In this document: positions 16,943-24,803 of the stretch, piece by piece
Position numbering within the stretch: position 1 is the stretch's first letter
Layout of the letters: each line of letters opens with the position of its first letter
Source: Candidatus Sulfotelmatobacter sp.
GTDB lineage: Bacteria > Acidobacteriota > Terriglobia > Terriglobales > Acidobacteriaceae
DNA: 29,061 nucleotides
Assembly: GCA_030045935.1 (NCBI GenBank)
Contig: JASIEN010000638.1
Location: 1 to 29,061 of the forward strand
Direction of reading: 5' to 3'
Program-made: the position numbers and the translations under genes
The notes under the pieces: model-generated
What the model saw: the letters and a program-made list of their open reading frames with translations, nothing else
What the model was told of the DNA's origin: nothing
Databases searched by the model: none

Positions 16943-17383
16943 TTAGCCGCCGGCTTCGATCTTAGCCGTGATCAGGCCGACTTTATCTACCCCTGCTGCA
17001 TGTGCAATATCGATCACATTGGCCACGTCAGCGAAAGGAATGTTGTCGTCGCCCTTAACGAACATAACCTTTTCTGCGCGTGTCTTGTAAATGTCAGCCA
17101 GACGGCCCTGCAGGTTGTCCCAGGTAGCATCTTCCTGATTGATCTTCAAGCCGGGTTCCTGGCCCGAGCCGCGATCGATTAGCTGCACAACGATAGTGCG
17201 ATCCGGAGTGTTGTTCTTGGGCGCGTTGGGCGGAGGCGGCTGCGGAACCAGCGCATCAAGGCCCTTAGGCGTCAGTGGCGTGATCACCATGAAAATGATG
17301 AGCAGCACCAGAAGAACATCGATGAGCGGAGTGACGTTGATATTTGCGCTTTGGCCACCGCTCGGGCCAACTGCCATTCCCAT
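16943..17383 (-). CDS. exbD: ExbD/TolR family biopolymer transport protein (second copy)
   Basis: A 146-residue ExbD. A short cytoplasmic tail precedes INVTPLIDVLLVLLIIFMV (one membrane helix with the essential Asp that carries protons), then a Pro-rich segment and a periplasmic domain with MFVKGDDNIPFADVANVID. With ExbB it forms the proton-driven motor that energises TonB. AGGAGA lies 8 nt before the ATG at 17383, and the gap to the upstream exbD is only 12 bp, so the two are surely co-transcribed. Confidence 0.93.
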   Translation of the reverse strand: MGMAVGPSGGQSANINVTPLIDVLLVLLIIFMVITPLTPKGLDALVPQPPPPNAPKNNTPDRTIVVQLIDRGSGQEPGLKINQEDATWDNLQGRLADIYKTRAEKVMFVKGDDNIPFADVANVIDIAHAAGVDKVGLITAKIEAGG

Positions 17384-17395
17384 AAGAAATCTCCT

Positions 17396-17857
17396 TTATT
17401 GCCCGGCCGCGGGAGCCGCGGGTTTACCTGGGGTGGTGGTCTTTCTTTGTTCGGTGAGCAAGCCCAAATCATCAACTCCTGCGGCGCGCACTGCGTCCAC
17501 AACCTCAACCACTTTGCCGTAGTGGGCACGGGCATCGGCCTTCAAATAAACTTCCTTATTCACCTTGTTGGTGAGGCGGTCTTTCACCTTGCCGGTCAAA
17601 CTGTCGACGGTCACTTTGTCGGCGCCGAAATAGACGGTGCCATCCCGCATCACGGAAACCAGCAAGGCGTCTTCTTTATCGGCGTCTTCCATGGGGGTGG
17701 GATTGTTCACCTTTGCCATGTCCACACTAATGCCCTTTTGCAGCATGGGCGTGATGACCATGAAGATAATCAACAACACCAGCATCACGTCCACCATGGG
17801 CGTGACGTTGATGTCTGAGTTGACCTTTGAACCTTCATCTCGTTTTGCAAGTGCCAT
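17396..17857 (-). CDS. exbD: ExbD/TolR family biopolymer transport protein (first copy)
   Basis: A 153-residue ExbD paralogue. SDINVTPMVDVMLVLLIIFMV carries the proton-transferring Asp in the single membrane helix, followed by a periplasmic domain with VYLKADARAHYGKVVEVVDAVRA and an Ala/Pro-rich end. The start at 17857 has GGAG 8 nt upstream; the longer open frame to 17962 runs over the intercistronic hairpin and lacks family similarity. Two adjacent, diverged exbD genes after one exbB suggest a heteromeric ExbD pair or two functional motors sharing ExbB. Confidence 0.93.
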   Translation of the reverse strand: MALAKRDEGSKVNSDINVTPMVDVMLVLLIIFMVITPMLQKGISVDMAKVNNPTPMEDADKEDALLVSVMRDGTVYFGADKVTVDSLTGKVKDRLTNKVNKEVYLKADARAHYGKVVEVVDAVRAAGVDDLGLLTEQRKTTTPGKPAAPAAGQ

Positions 17858-17931
17858 AATCTGATCTCCAAAGGCAACTGCCAAGTAGTGGACCGGTTGC
17901 CGTCGAACCTTGCGCGACAGGATCGGGAGGT

Positions 17932-17958
17932 CCCGGCGCTGGCGATACCAGCGCCGGG
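17932..17958 (-). repeat. Perfect 11-bp hairpin between exbB and exbD
   Basis: CCCGGCGCTGG and CCAGCGCCGGG enclose a CGATA loop in the 148-bp gap between exbB and the first exbD. It has no T-run on either side, so it is more likely an mRNA-stability or processing element than a terminator. Confidence 0.7.
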
Positions 17959-18005
17959 GCACAACTCACTTCGACTGTAGCGCCGTCTTCGCGTGTCCGC
18001 CGCAA

Positions 18006-18770
18006 TTACCTGCGAGCGGCAACGTCGCGCCGCTTGAGGAAGTAGTCGATCAGTTCGCTCGAGGAGTTATCCATCTCGACGTCGAATGCTTCCACACGGC
18101 CGGTCAGATAGTTGAACATCATGACGGCAGGAATGGCGACCAGCAGACCGAAAGCCGTGGTCACCAGAGCTTCCGAAATGCCGCCCGCAACTGCGCCCAG
18201 ACCGGTAGCCTTCTGCTCGGAAATACCCTTAAACGCGTTCAGAATGCCCATCACCGTGCCGAACAAGCCGACGAATGGAGCCGTCGAGCCAATTGTGGCC
18301 AGACCGCCCAGCCCGCGCTTGAGCTCAGCGTGAACGATGGCTTCCGTGCGCTCAAGAGCGCGCTTGGAAGCCTCGATCGTCTCGCCGGGAATTGCGCCAG
18401 GACTATCCTGGTGGGCCTTGAACTCCATCAGGCCGGCGGTGACCACCTTGGCCAAATGGCTCTTCTTGTTGCGCTCGGCCACCTTGATGGCCTCGTCGAT
18501 ACGGCCATCGCGCAATGCGCCGGCGACAGCCGGAGCGAAAGCACGCGACTGCTTGCGCGCGGCGCTATATGCCATGGCGCGGTCAATCATGACACCGATC
18601 GACCAGCCTGACATGACAAACAGGATGATGACCACAGCCTTCGCTATGATGCCCATCTGCTTCCATAGCGAGATTGGGTCCCATCCCACTGCGCCGCCTT
18701 CCTGGACAATCCAGGCGGCTGCCCGGGGTACTCCAACGAGAACTGCTGCTGCGAAGTTAGCTGCTAACAT
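18006..18770 (-). CDS. exbB: ExbB/TolQ/MotA family proton channel
   Basis: A 254-residue ExbB, the pentameric channel of the TonB-energising motor. An N-terminal hydrophobic segment and a first core helix (about 40-60, VVIILFVMSGWSIGVMIDR) precede the cytoplasmic domain; the conserved MotA_ExbB region has GLGGLATIGSTAPFVGLFGT and TAFGLLVAIPAVMMFNYL, the two pore helices. The ATG at 18770 has GGAGG 12 nt upstream. It lies downstream of tonB and upstream of two exbD genes. Confidence 0.94.
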   Translation of the reverse strand: MLAANFAAAVLVGVPRAAAWIVQEGGAVGWDPISLWKQMGIIAKAVVIILFVMSGWSIGVMIDRAMAYSAARKQSRAFAPAVAGALRDGRIDEAIKVAERNKKSHLAKVVTAGLMEFKAHQDSPGAIPGETIEASKRALERTEAIVHAELKRGLGGLATIGSTAPFVGLFGTVMGILNAFKGISEQKATGLGAVAGGISEALVTTAFGLLVAIPAVMMFNYLTGRVEAFDVEMDNSSSELIDYFLKRRDVAARR

Positions 18771-18907
18771 GAGTTGCTTTTTCCTCCTCGGAACTTGTTA
18801 TTACTGATTCTGATGCGCTTTTTTCGCCTCTGGCAAACTGGACAAAAGAAGTGCGCACAACACCAAAATTCTTTCATTCAGTGAAATGAAACATGGGGCG
18901 ACGGGAA

Positions 18908-18940
18908 AGCTCTCCCGCCCACAAGGTGGGAGGGAGGGCT
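18908..18940 (-). repeat. Long hairpin between tonB and exbB
   Basis: AGCTCTCCC-g-CCCAC and GTGGG-a-GGGAGGGCT form a 14-bp stem with one mismatch and one G.T pair around an AAG loop. It lies in the 203-bp gap between tonB and exbB. On the coding strand only a short T-stretch (TTTCCC) follows, so termination would be partial at best. Confidence 0.6.
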
Positions 18941-18973
18941 GACTATCAAGACCGCATCGCACCTCGAAGGTGG

Positions 18974-19711
18974 TTAGCCTCCAGCAAGTGTGAAATTGAC
19001 TAACACTTCCGTGTCTACCTCGACCGGTTCCCCGTTCAACAGGTAGGGCTTATATTTCCATTGCTTTACTGCCTCGATCGCCGCAGGCGCCAGCATGGGA
19101 TGTCCGCTGACTAGTGTCAGGTTTTCTATGGAGCCATCTTTGCTGATCACGGCGTGCAGCACGACCTGTCCCTGTATGCGGGCCTGTTTCGCCAGCGGCG
19201 GATAGGTTGGGTTCACCTTGTGAACCAAAAGGCCCTGGGAAACGCCCTGCGACACGCGCACGCGTTGCGGGGTGGCGACTTTGGGCACGGCCACCGGCGT
19301 CGAGCTGATGATACCGCCGATCACGCCGCCCATCTGGCCGCCGGGAACTCCGCCGGGGACGCCGCCCACGACCCCGCCAGTAGCCATGACCGGTGGGGCC
19401 TCGTCCTCTTTAATCATCTGAATCTTCTGCGGAATTTTGGTCGGCGTGCGCAGTTGGCCGTTCACGATATCGGTTTGAATCTGCTTGACAACGTGGACCG
19501 GCGCGGCAGCCGGCGGTGGAGGCGGCGGGGGTGGCGGCGGGGCCACTAGAAATGTCATCAATTGCTGCTTCGGCAGGGCTTCGGTGAAGATCAGCGGGAT
19601 CAACACCATAACAATAATCGCGAGGACCTCAAGCACGATGGCGACGGCGGTTGTTCTTCCCCTCTTGGTTTTCAACCGGCCGCCGGATTCCAGCAGGCTA
19701 TCTTCAAACAT
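18974..19711 (-). CDS. tonB: TonB family energy-transducing protein
   Basis: A 245-residue TonB. A short cytoplasmic tail, one membrane helix (about 22-45, AVAIVLEVLAIIVMVLIPLIF), a polyproline stretch (nine consecutive Pro around 78-86), a Gly/Val-rich repeat GGVVGGVPGGVPGGQMGG and a C-terminal TonB_C domain (about 165-245, VNPTYPPLAKQARIQGQVVL ... AVKQWKYKPYLLNGEPVEV). It spans the periplasm and transmits ExbBD energy to outer-membrane receptors. GGGAG lies about 9 nt before the ATG at 19711. The spanning region is short for a wide periplasm; the Gly-rich part is unusual but common in this group. Confidence 0.93.
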   Translation of the reverse strand: MFEDSLLESGGRLKTKRGRTTAVAIVLEVLAIIVMVLIPLIFTEALPKQQLMTFLVAPPPPPPPPPPAAAPVHVVKQIQTDIVNGQLRTPTKIPQKIQMIKEDEAPPVMATGGVVGGVPGGVPGGQMGGVIGGIISSTPVAVPKVATPQRVRVSQGVSQGLLVHKVNPTYPPLAKQARIQGQVVLHAVISKDGSIENLTLVSGHPMLAPAAIEAVKQWKYKPYLLNGEPVEVDTEVLVNFTLAGG

Positions 19712-19826
19712 AGACGGACTCTCCCTAAAGAAACTTAGACACCGGCCAGTTCTCCTTTGCTCCCGTCACAATGGCACGCCTCGTGGGATCGGCTGCGAAG
19801 CACTGCCCCACCCAGGAAACACCATG

Positions 19827-19851
19827 GCGCCCTCATTTTGGGCGCATTTTT
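19827..19851 (+). terminator. Terminator-like hairpin in the secF-tonB gap, plus-strand orientation
   Basis: GCGCCC and GGGCGC surround a 7-nt loop and are followed on the plus strand by ATTTTT. The flanking genes are on the minus strand, so as a terminator it would stop antisense transcription; on the sense strand it is just a hairpin without a U-tract. Confidence 0.45.
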
Positions 19852-19908
19852 AACAAATGTCCACGCCAAAAGGCTAATTCCATGCCAGACGCCAATGCCA
19901 TCGGCATT

Positions 19909-21084
19909 TTACCGGGTGCGCACAGGCATTGCCGTAGCGCGCTTTGCCTGGCTTACTCGCCAATCCTGATAGGCCACCAGAATCGGGGCCGCGATGGCGA
20001 TCGACGAGTAGGTTCCTATCAGGATGCCGATGACCAGCGCCAGGCTGAACCCACGGAGCACCTCGCCTCCAAATAGATAGAGTGCAAGTACGGTAAGGAA
20101 GGTTAAGCCCGCTGTCAAGATGGTTCGGCTTAGCGTCTGGTTGATGCTGCGGTTTACGATCTCCGACAGCTTTTCGCGCCGCATGAGTTTAATGTTTTCG
20201 CGTATACGGTCAAATACCACGATCGTGTCGTTATTAGAGTAACCAATCAGGGTAAGAATGGCCGCGATGACAGTCAGGGAGATTTCTTTATTGAGCAGCG
20301 AAAATGCGCCTACCGTGATCAATGTATCGTGGAAAACGGTAACCACGGCGGCGACGCCGTAAATCCATTCGAAGCGGAAACCGAGATAGACCAGCATTCC
20401 AGCCAGGGAATAGCAGGTGGCCAGCAAAGCCTGCTTGCGCAACTGCGCCCCCACCTGCGGGCCAACGATCTCAACGTTATAGACACCGAAATCGGAGAGG
20501 AAGAAGCCATCGGGCAGAGACGCAACCACAGCAGGATCGACCGTTCCCTTCAACTGGTCAAATGAGTTCAGCACGCCGCCATTCACTTTGTCACGGACAT
20601 CAAGAATGGCCTGGGCTTGCTGGGTGTATTTCTGGTCGGCATCGGAGCCCAGATGCATGGGGTCTTTATCCATCAGGTAGTTCTTGATGGTCAGCAACGG
20701 GGCATTGTTGAGGTCGACTTTGCCAGCCGGAACATTTTTCTCAAGCGTGTTGATGATCTTCGCCTTGCCCTGATCGAGCGCCTGCTCGCTGGTTTCGCGA
20801 ACGTCGAGATCGATGAGAACTTTGTTGGCGGAAGGCACATCGTAGGTCTGAATCTTGGCATTGTGCAGGCCGGCGGTATCCATGGCGGCCCGCAAGGCAT
20901 TGTCGTTGGGGGTGTGCGAGAACTTCACATAAACCAGAGTTCCGCCGCGGAAGTCGACACCGTAAGGAATGTGGTGCCAGAACAGCATGGAGAGCACACC
21001 AGCCACGCTGAAGACGAGAGAGAAAGCAAGGAAGTACCACTTCTTGCCGAGGAAGTCGATATTAGTATTGCGAAAGAACTCCAA
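19909..21084 (-). CDS. secF: Protein-export membrane protein SecF
   Basis: A 391-residue SecF, which with SecD uses the proton-motive force to pull translocating proteins through SecYEG. It starts EFFRNTNIDFLGKKWYFLAF (first helix), has the RND-type periplasmic domain with VDFRGGTLVYVKF, and a helical block with IGYSNNDTIVVFDRIREN and RTILTAGLTFLTVLALY. I place the start at TTG 21084, since GGAG lies 6 nt upstream and the product then begins like typical SecF proteins; another TTG in frame at 21096 adds four residues. The periplasmic domain carries an extra ~80 residues between the two signature blocks. The gap to secD holds an inverted repeat. Confidence 0.93.
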   Translation of the reverse strand: MEFFRNTNIDFLGKKWYFLAFSLVFSVAGVLSMLFWHHIPYGVDFRGGTLVYVKFSHTPNDNALRAAMDTAGLHNAKIQTYDVPSANKVLIDLDVRETSEQALDQGKAKIINTLEKNVPAGKVDLNNAPLLTIKNYLMDKDPMHLGSDADQKYTQQAQAILDVRDKVNGGVLNSFDQLKGTVDPAVVASLPDGFFLSDFGVYNVEIVGPQVGAQLRKQALLATCYSLAGMLVYLGFRFEWIYGVAAVVTVFHDTLITVGAFSLLNKEISLTVIAAILTLIGYSNNDTIVVFDRIRENIKLMRREKLSEIVNRSINQTLSRTILTAGLTFLTVLALYLFGGEVLRGFSLALVIGILIGTYSSIAIAAPILVAYQDWRVSQAKRATAMPVRTR

Positions 21085-21098
21085 GACGAACTCCAAGT

Positions 21099-21215
21099 TT
21101 CAAGGTTTTCAAAGGCAAAGTTTCAGGGTTTCAAAGTTTCAAGGTTTCAAAGTGAACAGAGCTGCGTCCGAATCTTAACTTTGAAACCTTGAAACCTCTG
21201 AAACTTTGAAACCTG
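21099..21215. repeat. Inverted TTTCAAGG/TTTCAAAG repeat array between secD and secF
   Basis: Direct words GTTTCAAGG, GTTTCAAAG and GTTTCAGGG fill 21099-21153; after a 23-nt unique spacer the complementary words CTTTGAAACC and CCTTGAAACC fill 21178-21215. The arms pair over about 13 perfect bases next to the loop (AAGGTTTCAAAGT) and continue with offsets. Unit length is about 9 nt and there are no unique spacers between units, so it is not a CRISPR array. Confidence 0.8.
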
Positions 21216-21222
21216 CTTTTGC

Positions 21223-22839
21223 TCAAATGCTCAACGCTTCCCCGCGTCCCTTCCGGCTTAACACCCAATCGAAGATGGCGCGGGAGACGAAAACTGCAGT
21301 GAACAGGTTCGCCAGCAGACCGAAGGTCAGCGTCACGGCGAATCCTTTTACCGGACCGGTACCAAAGATAAACAAGATTGCCGCCGAAACGATCGTGGTC
21401 ACGTGCGTGTCGACGATGGTTATCCAGGCGTGGCTGAATCCCTGATCTACAGCCGACGGCGGCGTTTTGCCATTGCGCACCTCTTCGCGGATACGCTCAA
21501 AAATCAGAACGTTGGAGTCGACGCCCATACCGACCGTGAGAATCACGCCGGCAATTCCTGGCAGCGTTAGCACGGCTTCGAAGTAACCCATGAAGCCGAG
21601 CAGAATAATTAAGTTCAGCAGTAGTGCGACATCGGCGTTCACTCCAGCCGCGCGGTAATAAATCAGCATAAAAACCAGAACCGCCAGCATGCCGATGACG
21701 GCTGCGGTGACGCCGTGGCGAATCGAATCGGTGCCAAGCGACGGGCCAACCGTGCGCTCTTCGAGATACTTGATGCCGGCCGGCAGCGCGCCAGAGCGCA
21801 AAATCATGGAGAGATCTTTGGCCTGTTGCTGGGTCATGCTGCCGCCGCTGATGCGGCCCTGGTCGCGAATGGCCTCGTGAATATTGGCTACTTCCTGCAC
21901 CTTGTTGTCGAGAATTACCGCCAGGCTATCGCCAACATGAGCGGAAGTGAAATTGTAGAAGCGCTGCCCTCCTTCGCCGGTCAGCGTGAACTGCACGTCG
22001 GGCTGGCCGTTTTCGTCAGTGCTAGGCTGGGCGTCGCGCAGATCTTTGCCGCGGACCGCTGAAGCTCGCGAAACCAGATACCACGCCTGCTGATCAGGAG
22101 GCGCGCCGGGAGTTGGGTGGCCTGGAAGGAGAATCGCATCCGGCGGCAGAACTCCGCCTTTTTCCTGAAGCGCCTGTTGCTCGCTGGAGTAAGGTCCACC
22201 CATTACCTGCTTGATTTCCAGCATAGCGGTGGACTGCATGATGTCTTTCACGCGGCCGGGATCGTCGACTCCAGGCAACTGCACGAGAATCTGATACTGG
22301 CCGAGACCGTGCTCCTGGATGGTCGGTTCGCTTACGCCGAGCTGATCGATGCGGTTGCGAATAGTCTCAATGGCCTGCGTCACCGCTCTGTTTTTCAGCT
22401 CGGTAAGATTCTGCGGCTTCATCGTGAGGGTGTACATATTTTCCGCGCCGGAGCTGACGTTATATTCGGACAGGCGCTCGGAAGCCACATCCATCAAGGT
22501 CTTACGGCCATCGGGCGGCAGACCCTTGATCACAATCCTGTCGGGATTGTTTTGCGGATCGGGCTGGGAAATATCAGAAAATGCGACTTTGTTCTTGTTG
22601 AGCTGCTCCTTAAGGACCTCGATTGCATTCTGGGCGTCAACATTGACGGCATCATTGACCTGGACTTGCAGGATCAGGTGGGTTCCGCCGCGCAAATCGA
22701 GACCGAGGTGAATGCGGTTGGCTATCGCATCCCTCAGCGCTGTGCCGGATAAGCCCTGCGGGACACCAAAAATCCCGAACAAAAAGACGAGCAGGGTGGC
22801 AATGATGACGATCATTCTCCAGAACAGGTTTTTTTGCAT
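21223..22839 (-). CDS. secD: Protein translocase subunit SecD
   Basis: A 538-residue SecD. A first helix (about 8-28) leads to HLGLDLRGGTHLILQV, then a large periplasmic P1 domain (LGVSEPTIQEHGLGQYQILVQLPGV), and a C-terminal helical block with GIKYLEERTVGPSLG, TLPGIAGVILTVGMGVDSNVLIFERIREE and a final helix pair. It acts with SecF downstream (138 bp gap) as a proton-driven secretion motor. The start ATG at 22839 has a moderate GGGA about 10 nt upstream. Length and motif order are ordinary for the family. Confidence 0.95.
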   Translation of the reverse strand: MQKNLFWRMIVIIATLLVFLFGIFGVPQGLSGTALRDAIANRIHLGLDLRGGTHLILQVQVNDAVNVDAQNAIEVLKEQLNKNKVAFSDISQPDPQNNPDRIVIKGLPPDGRKTLMDVASERLSEYNVSSGAENMYTLTMKPQNLTELKNRAVTQAIETIRNRIDQLGVSEPTIQEHGLGQYQILVQLPGVDDPGRVKDIMQSTAMLEIKQVMGGPYSSEQQALQEKGGVLPPDAILLPGHPTPGAPPDQQAWYLVSRASAVRGKDLRDAQPSTDENGQPDVQFTLTGEGGQRFYNFTSAHVGDSLAVILDNKVQEVANIHEAIRDQGRISGGSMTQQQAKDLSMILRSGALPAGIKYLEERTVGPSLGTDSIRHGVTAAVIGMLAVLVFMLIYYRAAGVNADVALLLNLIILLGFMGYFEAVLTLPGIAGVILTVGMGVDSNVLIFERIREEVRNGKTPPSAVDQGFSHAWITIVDTHVTTIVSAAILFIFGTGPVKGFAVTLTFGLLANLFTAVFVSRAIFDWVLSRKGRGEALSI

Positions 22840-22882
22840 GATGAGTAGATCCCAGCTAAGTACGAACTGATCCGCTTTGACC

Positions 22883-22998
22883 GCGTCATCCTGAGCGAAG
22901 CCGTTTTTCCGGCGGAGCGAAGGATCTCCCGACCGATGAAGTCATATTGCCTGAGATTCCCCGCCCCGCTGGTGAAACGCGGGGTTTCGGAATGACGC
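22883..22998 (+). repeat. MITE-like dispersed repeat, copy 2 (most intact)
   Basis: A 116-bp element starting GCGTCATCCTGAGCGAAGCCG and ending TTTCGGAATGACGC (7-bp terminal inverted repeats), with an internal CCCCGC/GCGGGG stem near the right end and GCGAAGGATCTCCCGACCG in the middle. It occupies most of the 187-bp gap between yajC and secD. Confidence 0.88.
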
Positions 22999-23026
22999 CT
23001 AAATTAAGATCCCGACAAATAGTCAC

Positions 23027-23353
23027 TCAACTTGCCTTGGCCTTTGCTTCTTCATCCGTTGTGGTGACCGACACAACGGAGGCCTTCGTCACTTCCAGCC
23101 GCAGGTTATCGGGCGGCACACGCAACTGCAGGGCATCATCTTTTATAGACACGACGATTCCGCGCAAGCCCCCGCTGGTAACGACCCTATCGCCCGTCTT
23201 GACAGCGTCGAGCATGGCCGTCCATTTTTTCTGGCGCCGCTGCTGCGGCAGAATCATGACGAAATACAACACTCCGAACAGAAAGATGAACGGCAATGCC
23301 GCGCCCAACAGTCCCATATTGCCGGCCTGCATCGCTAATAATTGTGTGTTCAT
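23027..23353 (-). CDS. yajC: Preprotein translocase subunit YajC
   Basis: A 108-residue YajC: one N-terminal helix (about 15-38, LPFIFLFGVLYFVMILPQQRR) followed by a cytoplasmic domain with KTGDRVVTSGGLRGIVVSI. YajC associates with the SecDF complex and SecYEG. It lies between tgt and secD, the tgt-yajC-secD-secF order seen in many bacteria. The gap to tgt (173 bp) shows no other gene. Confidence 0.95.
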   Translation of the reverse strand: MNTQLLAMQAGNMGLLGAALPFIFLFGVLYFVMILPQQRRQKKWTAMLDAVKTGDRVVTSGGLRGIVVSIKDDALQLRVPPDNLRLEVTKASVVSVTTTDEEAKAKAS

Positions 23354-23526
23354 AATACGATCTCTTGCTGCCCATGCGTCTTATCGGCCCGCGCGAACAA
23401 GCGCCTCCACCCACACTCGCGCCAGCCAGTCTTCTACGTCGGGATTTCTGATCGATTCCGGCCGGATCGTTCTACCGCTTAAGGCACCGCTCAGGCTTGA
23501 ATCCGGGAAGGTCCTCCAGGCAGGGT

Positions 23527-24771
23527 CTACGCTTTCGATCGAGACCAGACGCTAGAAAGAAAACGGGACTCTTCCCCAAGTGAAATAGAATGACGCACCC
23601 GCCGCATGGTGTCAAGGTAGAAGCTGAGGTTGTGGATGGTGTTCAACACCTGGGACAGCAATTCATTAGAAGAATACAAGTGTCGCAGATACGCGCGCGA
23701 ATAGCGCTGGCACGCGCGACAAGAGCAGTTGGGATCGAGCGGATTAGGATCCTGTGCGTAGCGGGCCTGCTTGATGGAAAGTTTCCCTTCAGAGGTGAAC
23801 AGCAGGCCATGGCGTGCAGCGCGAGTCGGGAGAACGCAATCCATCATGTCGATGCCGAGATTGGCGTATTCCACAATCTCTGCGGGTGTGCCCACGCCCA
23901 TCAGGTAACGCGGCCTGTCCTTGGGAAGATGCTCGAGCGTGGCTTCGACGATTTCGCGCGTGCGCTGGCGAGGCTCGCCTACGCTGAGTCCGCCGATGGC
24001 GTAGCCGGGAAATCCAATTTCAATTGTGCGCTCGGCGGACTCTTTTCTTAGATCGAGTTCCATGCCGCCCTGCACGATGCCGAAGAGGGATTGGGTCTGG
24101 TTCTGAGCATGGGCCGAGTACCCAGTACTCAGTACCCGGTACTCACGTTCTCCAGTGCGATCCGTCATTCGTTCAACGGCCGATCTTGCTGGGTACTGAG
24201 TACTGAGCATTGGGTACTTCCACGGCACTTCGTGCTTGTGCTCTTCAAGATATTTCTTGCTGCGCGCGGCCCAGCGGAGCGTTAGCTCCATCGAGGCGCG
24301 CGTGCGTTCGCGATCGGCGGGATATTCCGTGCACTCATCGAATGCCATGATGATATCTGCGCCGAGAGCAATCTGCGTGGCAATGGCGCGCTCGGGGGTG
24401 AAAAAGTGCGATGAGCCGTCAAGGTGCGAGCGAAACGTCACGCCGTCTTCAGTAATTTTGCGCAGGTCGCTCAAACTGAAAACTTGAAAGCCGCCGGAGT
24501 CGGTCAGAATCGCGCGTGGCCACGACATGAATCCGTGCAACCCGCCGAAGCGGCGGATGGTTTCAACTCCCGGACGAAGATAAAGGTGATACGTGTTGCC
24601 GAGGAGAATCTGAACGCCCAATTCTTCGAGAATGTCCTGGGGCACGCCTTTGACAGAAGCAAGCGTGCCGACCGGCATGAACACGGGTGTCTCGACCTCT
24701 CCATGGGGCGTGATCAGGCGGCCGGCGCGCGCAGAACCGGCGCTGGCTTCGATCTCAAATTGGATGGACAC
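23527..24771 (-). CDS. tgt: Queuine/preQ1 tRNA-ribosyltransferase Tgt with an in-frame repeat insertion
   Basis: A 414-residue TGT that exchanges G34 for preQ1 in tRNAs with GUN anticodons. Visible are LTDSGGFQVFSL (D91), the nucleophile in MDCVLPTRAARHG (D311), and the zinc site CSCRACQ with C349, C351, C354 and H380. I start at GTG 24771 because SIQFEIEAS aligns with family N termini; the frame is open upstream to 25092 only as an overlap with the phosphoesterase gene. Residues ~183-222 (TQYPARSAVERMTD...VLSTGYSA) have no counterpart in other TGTs and are encoded by an inverted AGTACTCAGTAC repeat. They sit in the linker just before QSLFGIVQGG. Gene order with yajC-secDF is classical. Confidence 0.94.
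   Translation of the reverse strand: MSIQFEIEASAGSARAGRLITPHGEVETPVFMPVGTLASVKGVPQDILEELGVQILLGNTYHLYLRPGVETIRRFGGLHGFMSWPRAILTDSGGFQVFSLSDLRKITEDGVTFRSHLDGSSHFFTPERAIATQIALGADIIMAFDECTEYPADRERTRASMELTLRWAARSKKYLEEHKHEVPWKYPMLSTQYPARSAVERMTDRTGEREYRVLSTGYSAHAQNQTQSLFGIVQGGMELDLRKESAERTIEIGFPGYAIGGLSVGEPRQRTREIVEATLEHLPKDRPRYLMGVGTPAEIVEYANLGIDMMDCVLPTRAARHGLLFTSEGKLSIKQARYAQDPNPLDPNCSCRACQRYSRAYLRHLYSSNELLSQVLNTIHNLSFYLDTMRRVRHSISLGEESRFLSSVWSRSKA
24116..24218 (-). repeat. Palindromic repeat insertion inside tgt
   Basis: The left arm (24116-24144) reads GTACCCAGTACTCAGTACC and so on; the right arm (24191-24218) has GGGTACTGAGTACTGAG and is its reverse complement apart from a few bases. Some 46 bp of unrelated sequence separate them. 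The whole ~103-bp block is translated in frame in tgt. Confidence 0.8.
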
Positions 24772-24803
24772 TGATGCCGATTGTAGCAATGGCGGGCAGT
24801 CTG

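Noticed and set aside
21099..21215. CRISPR array
   Set aside because: Units are ~9 nt, contiguous and inverted around a centre; there are no spacers and no cas genes.
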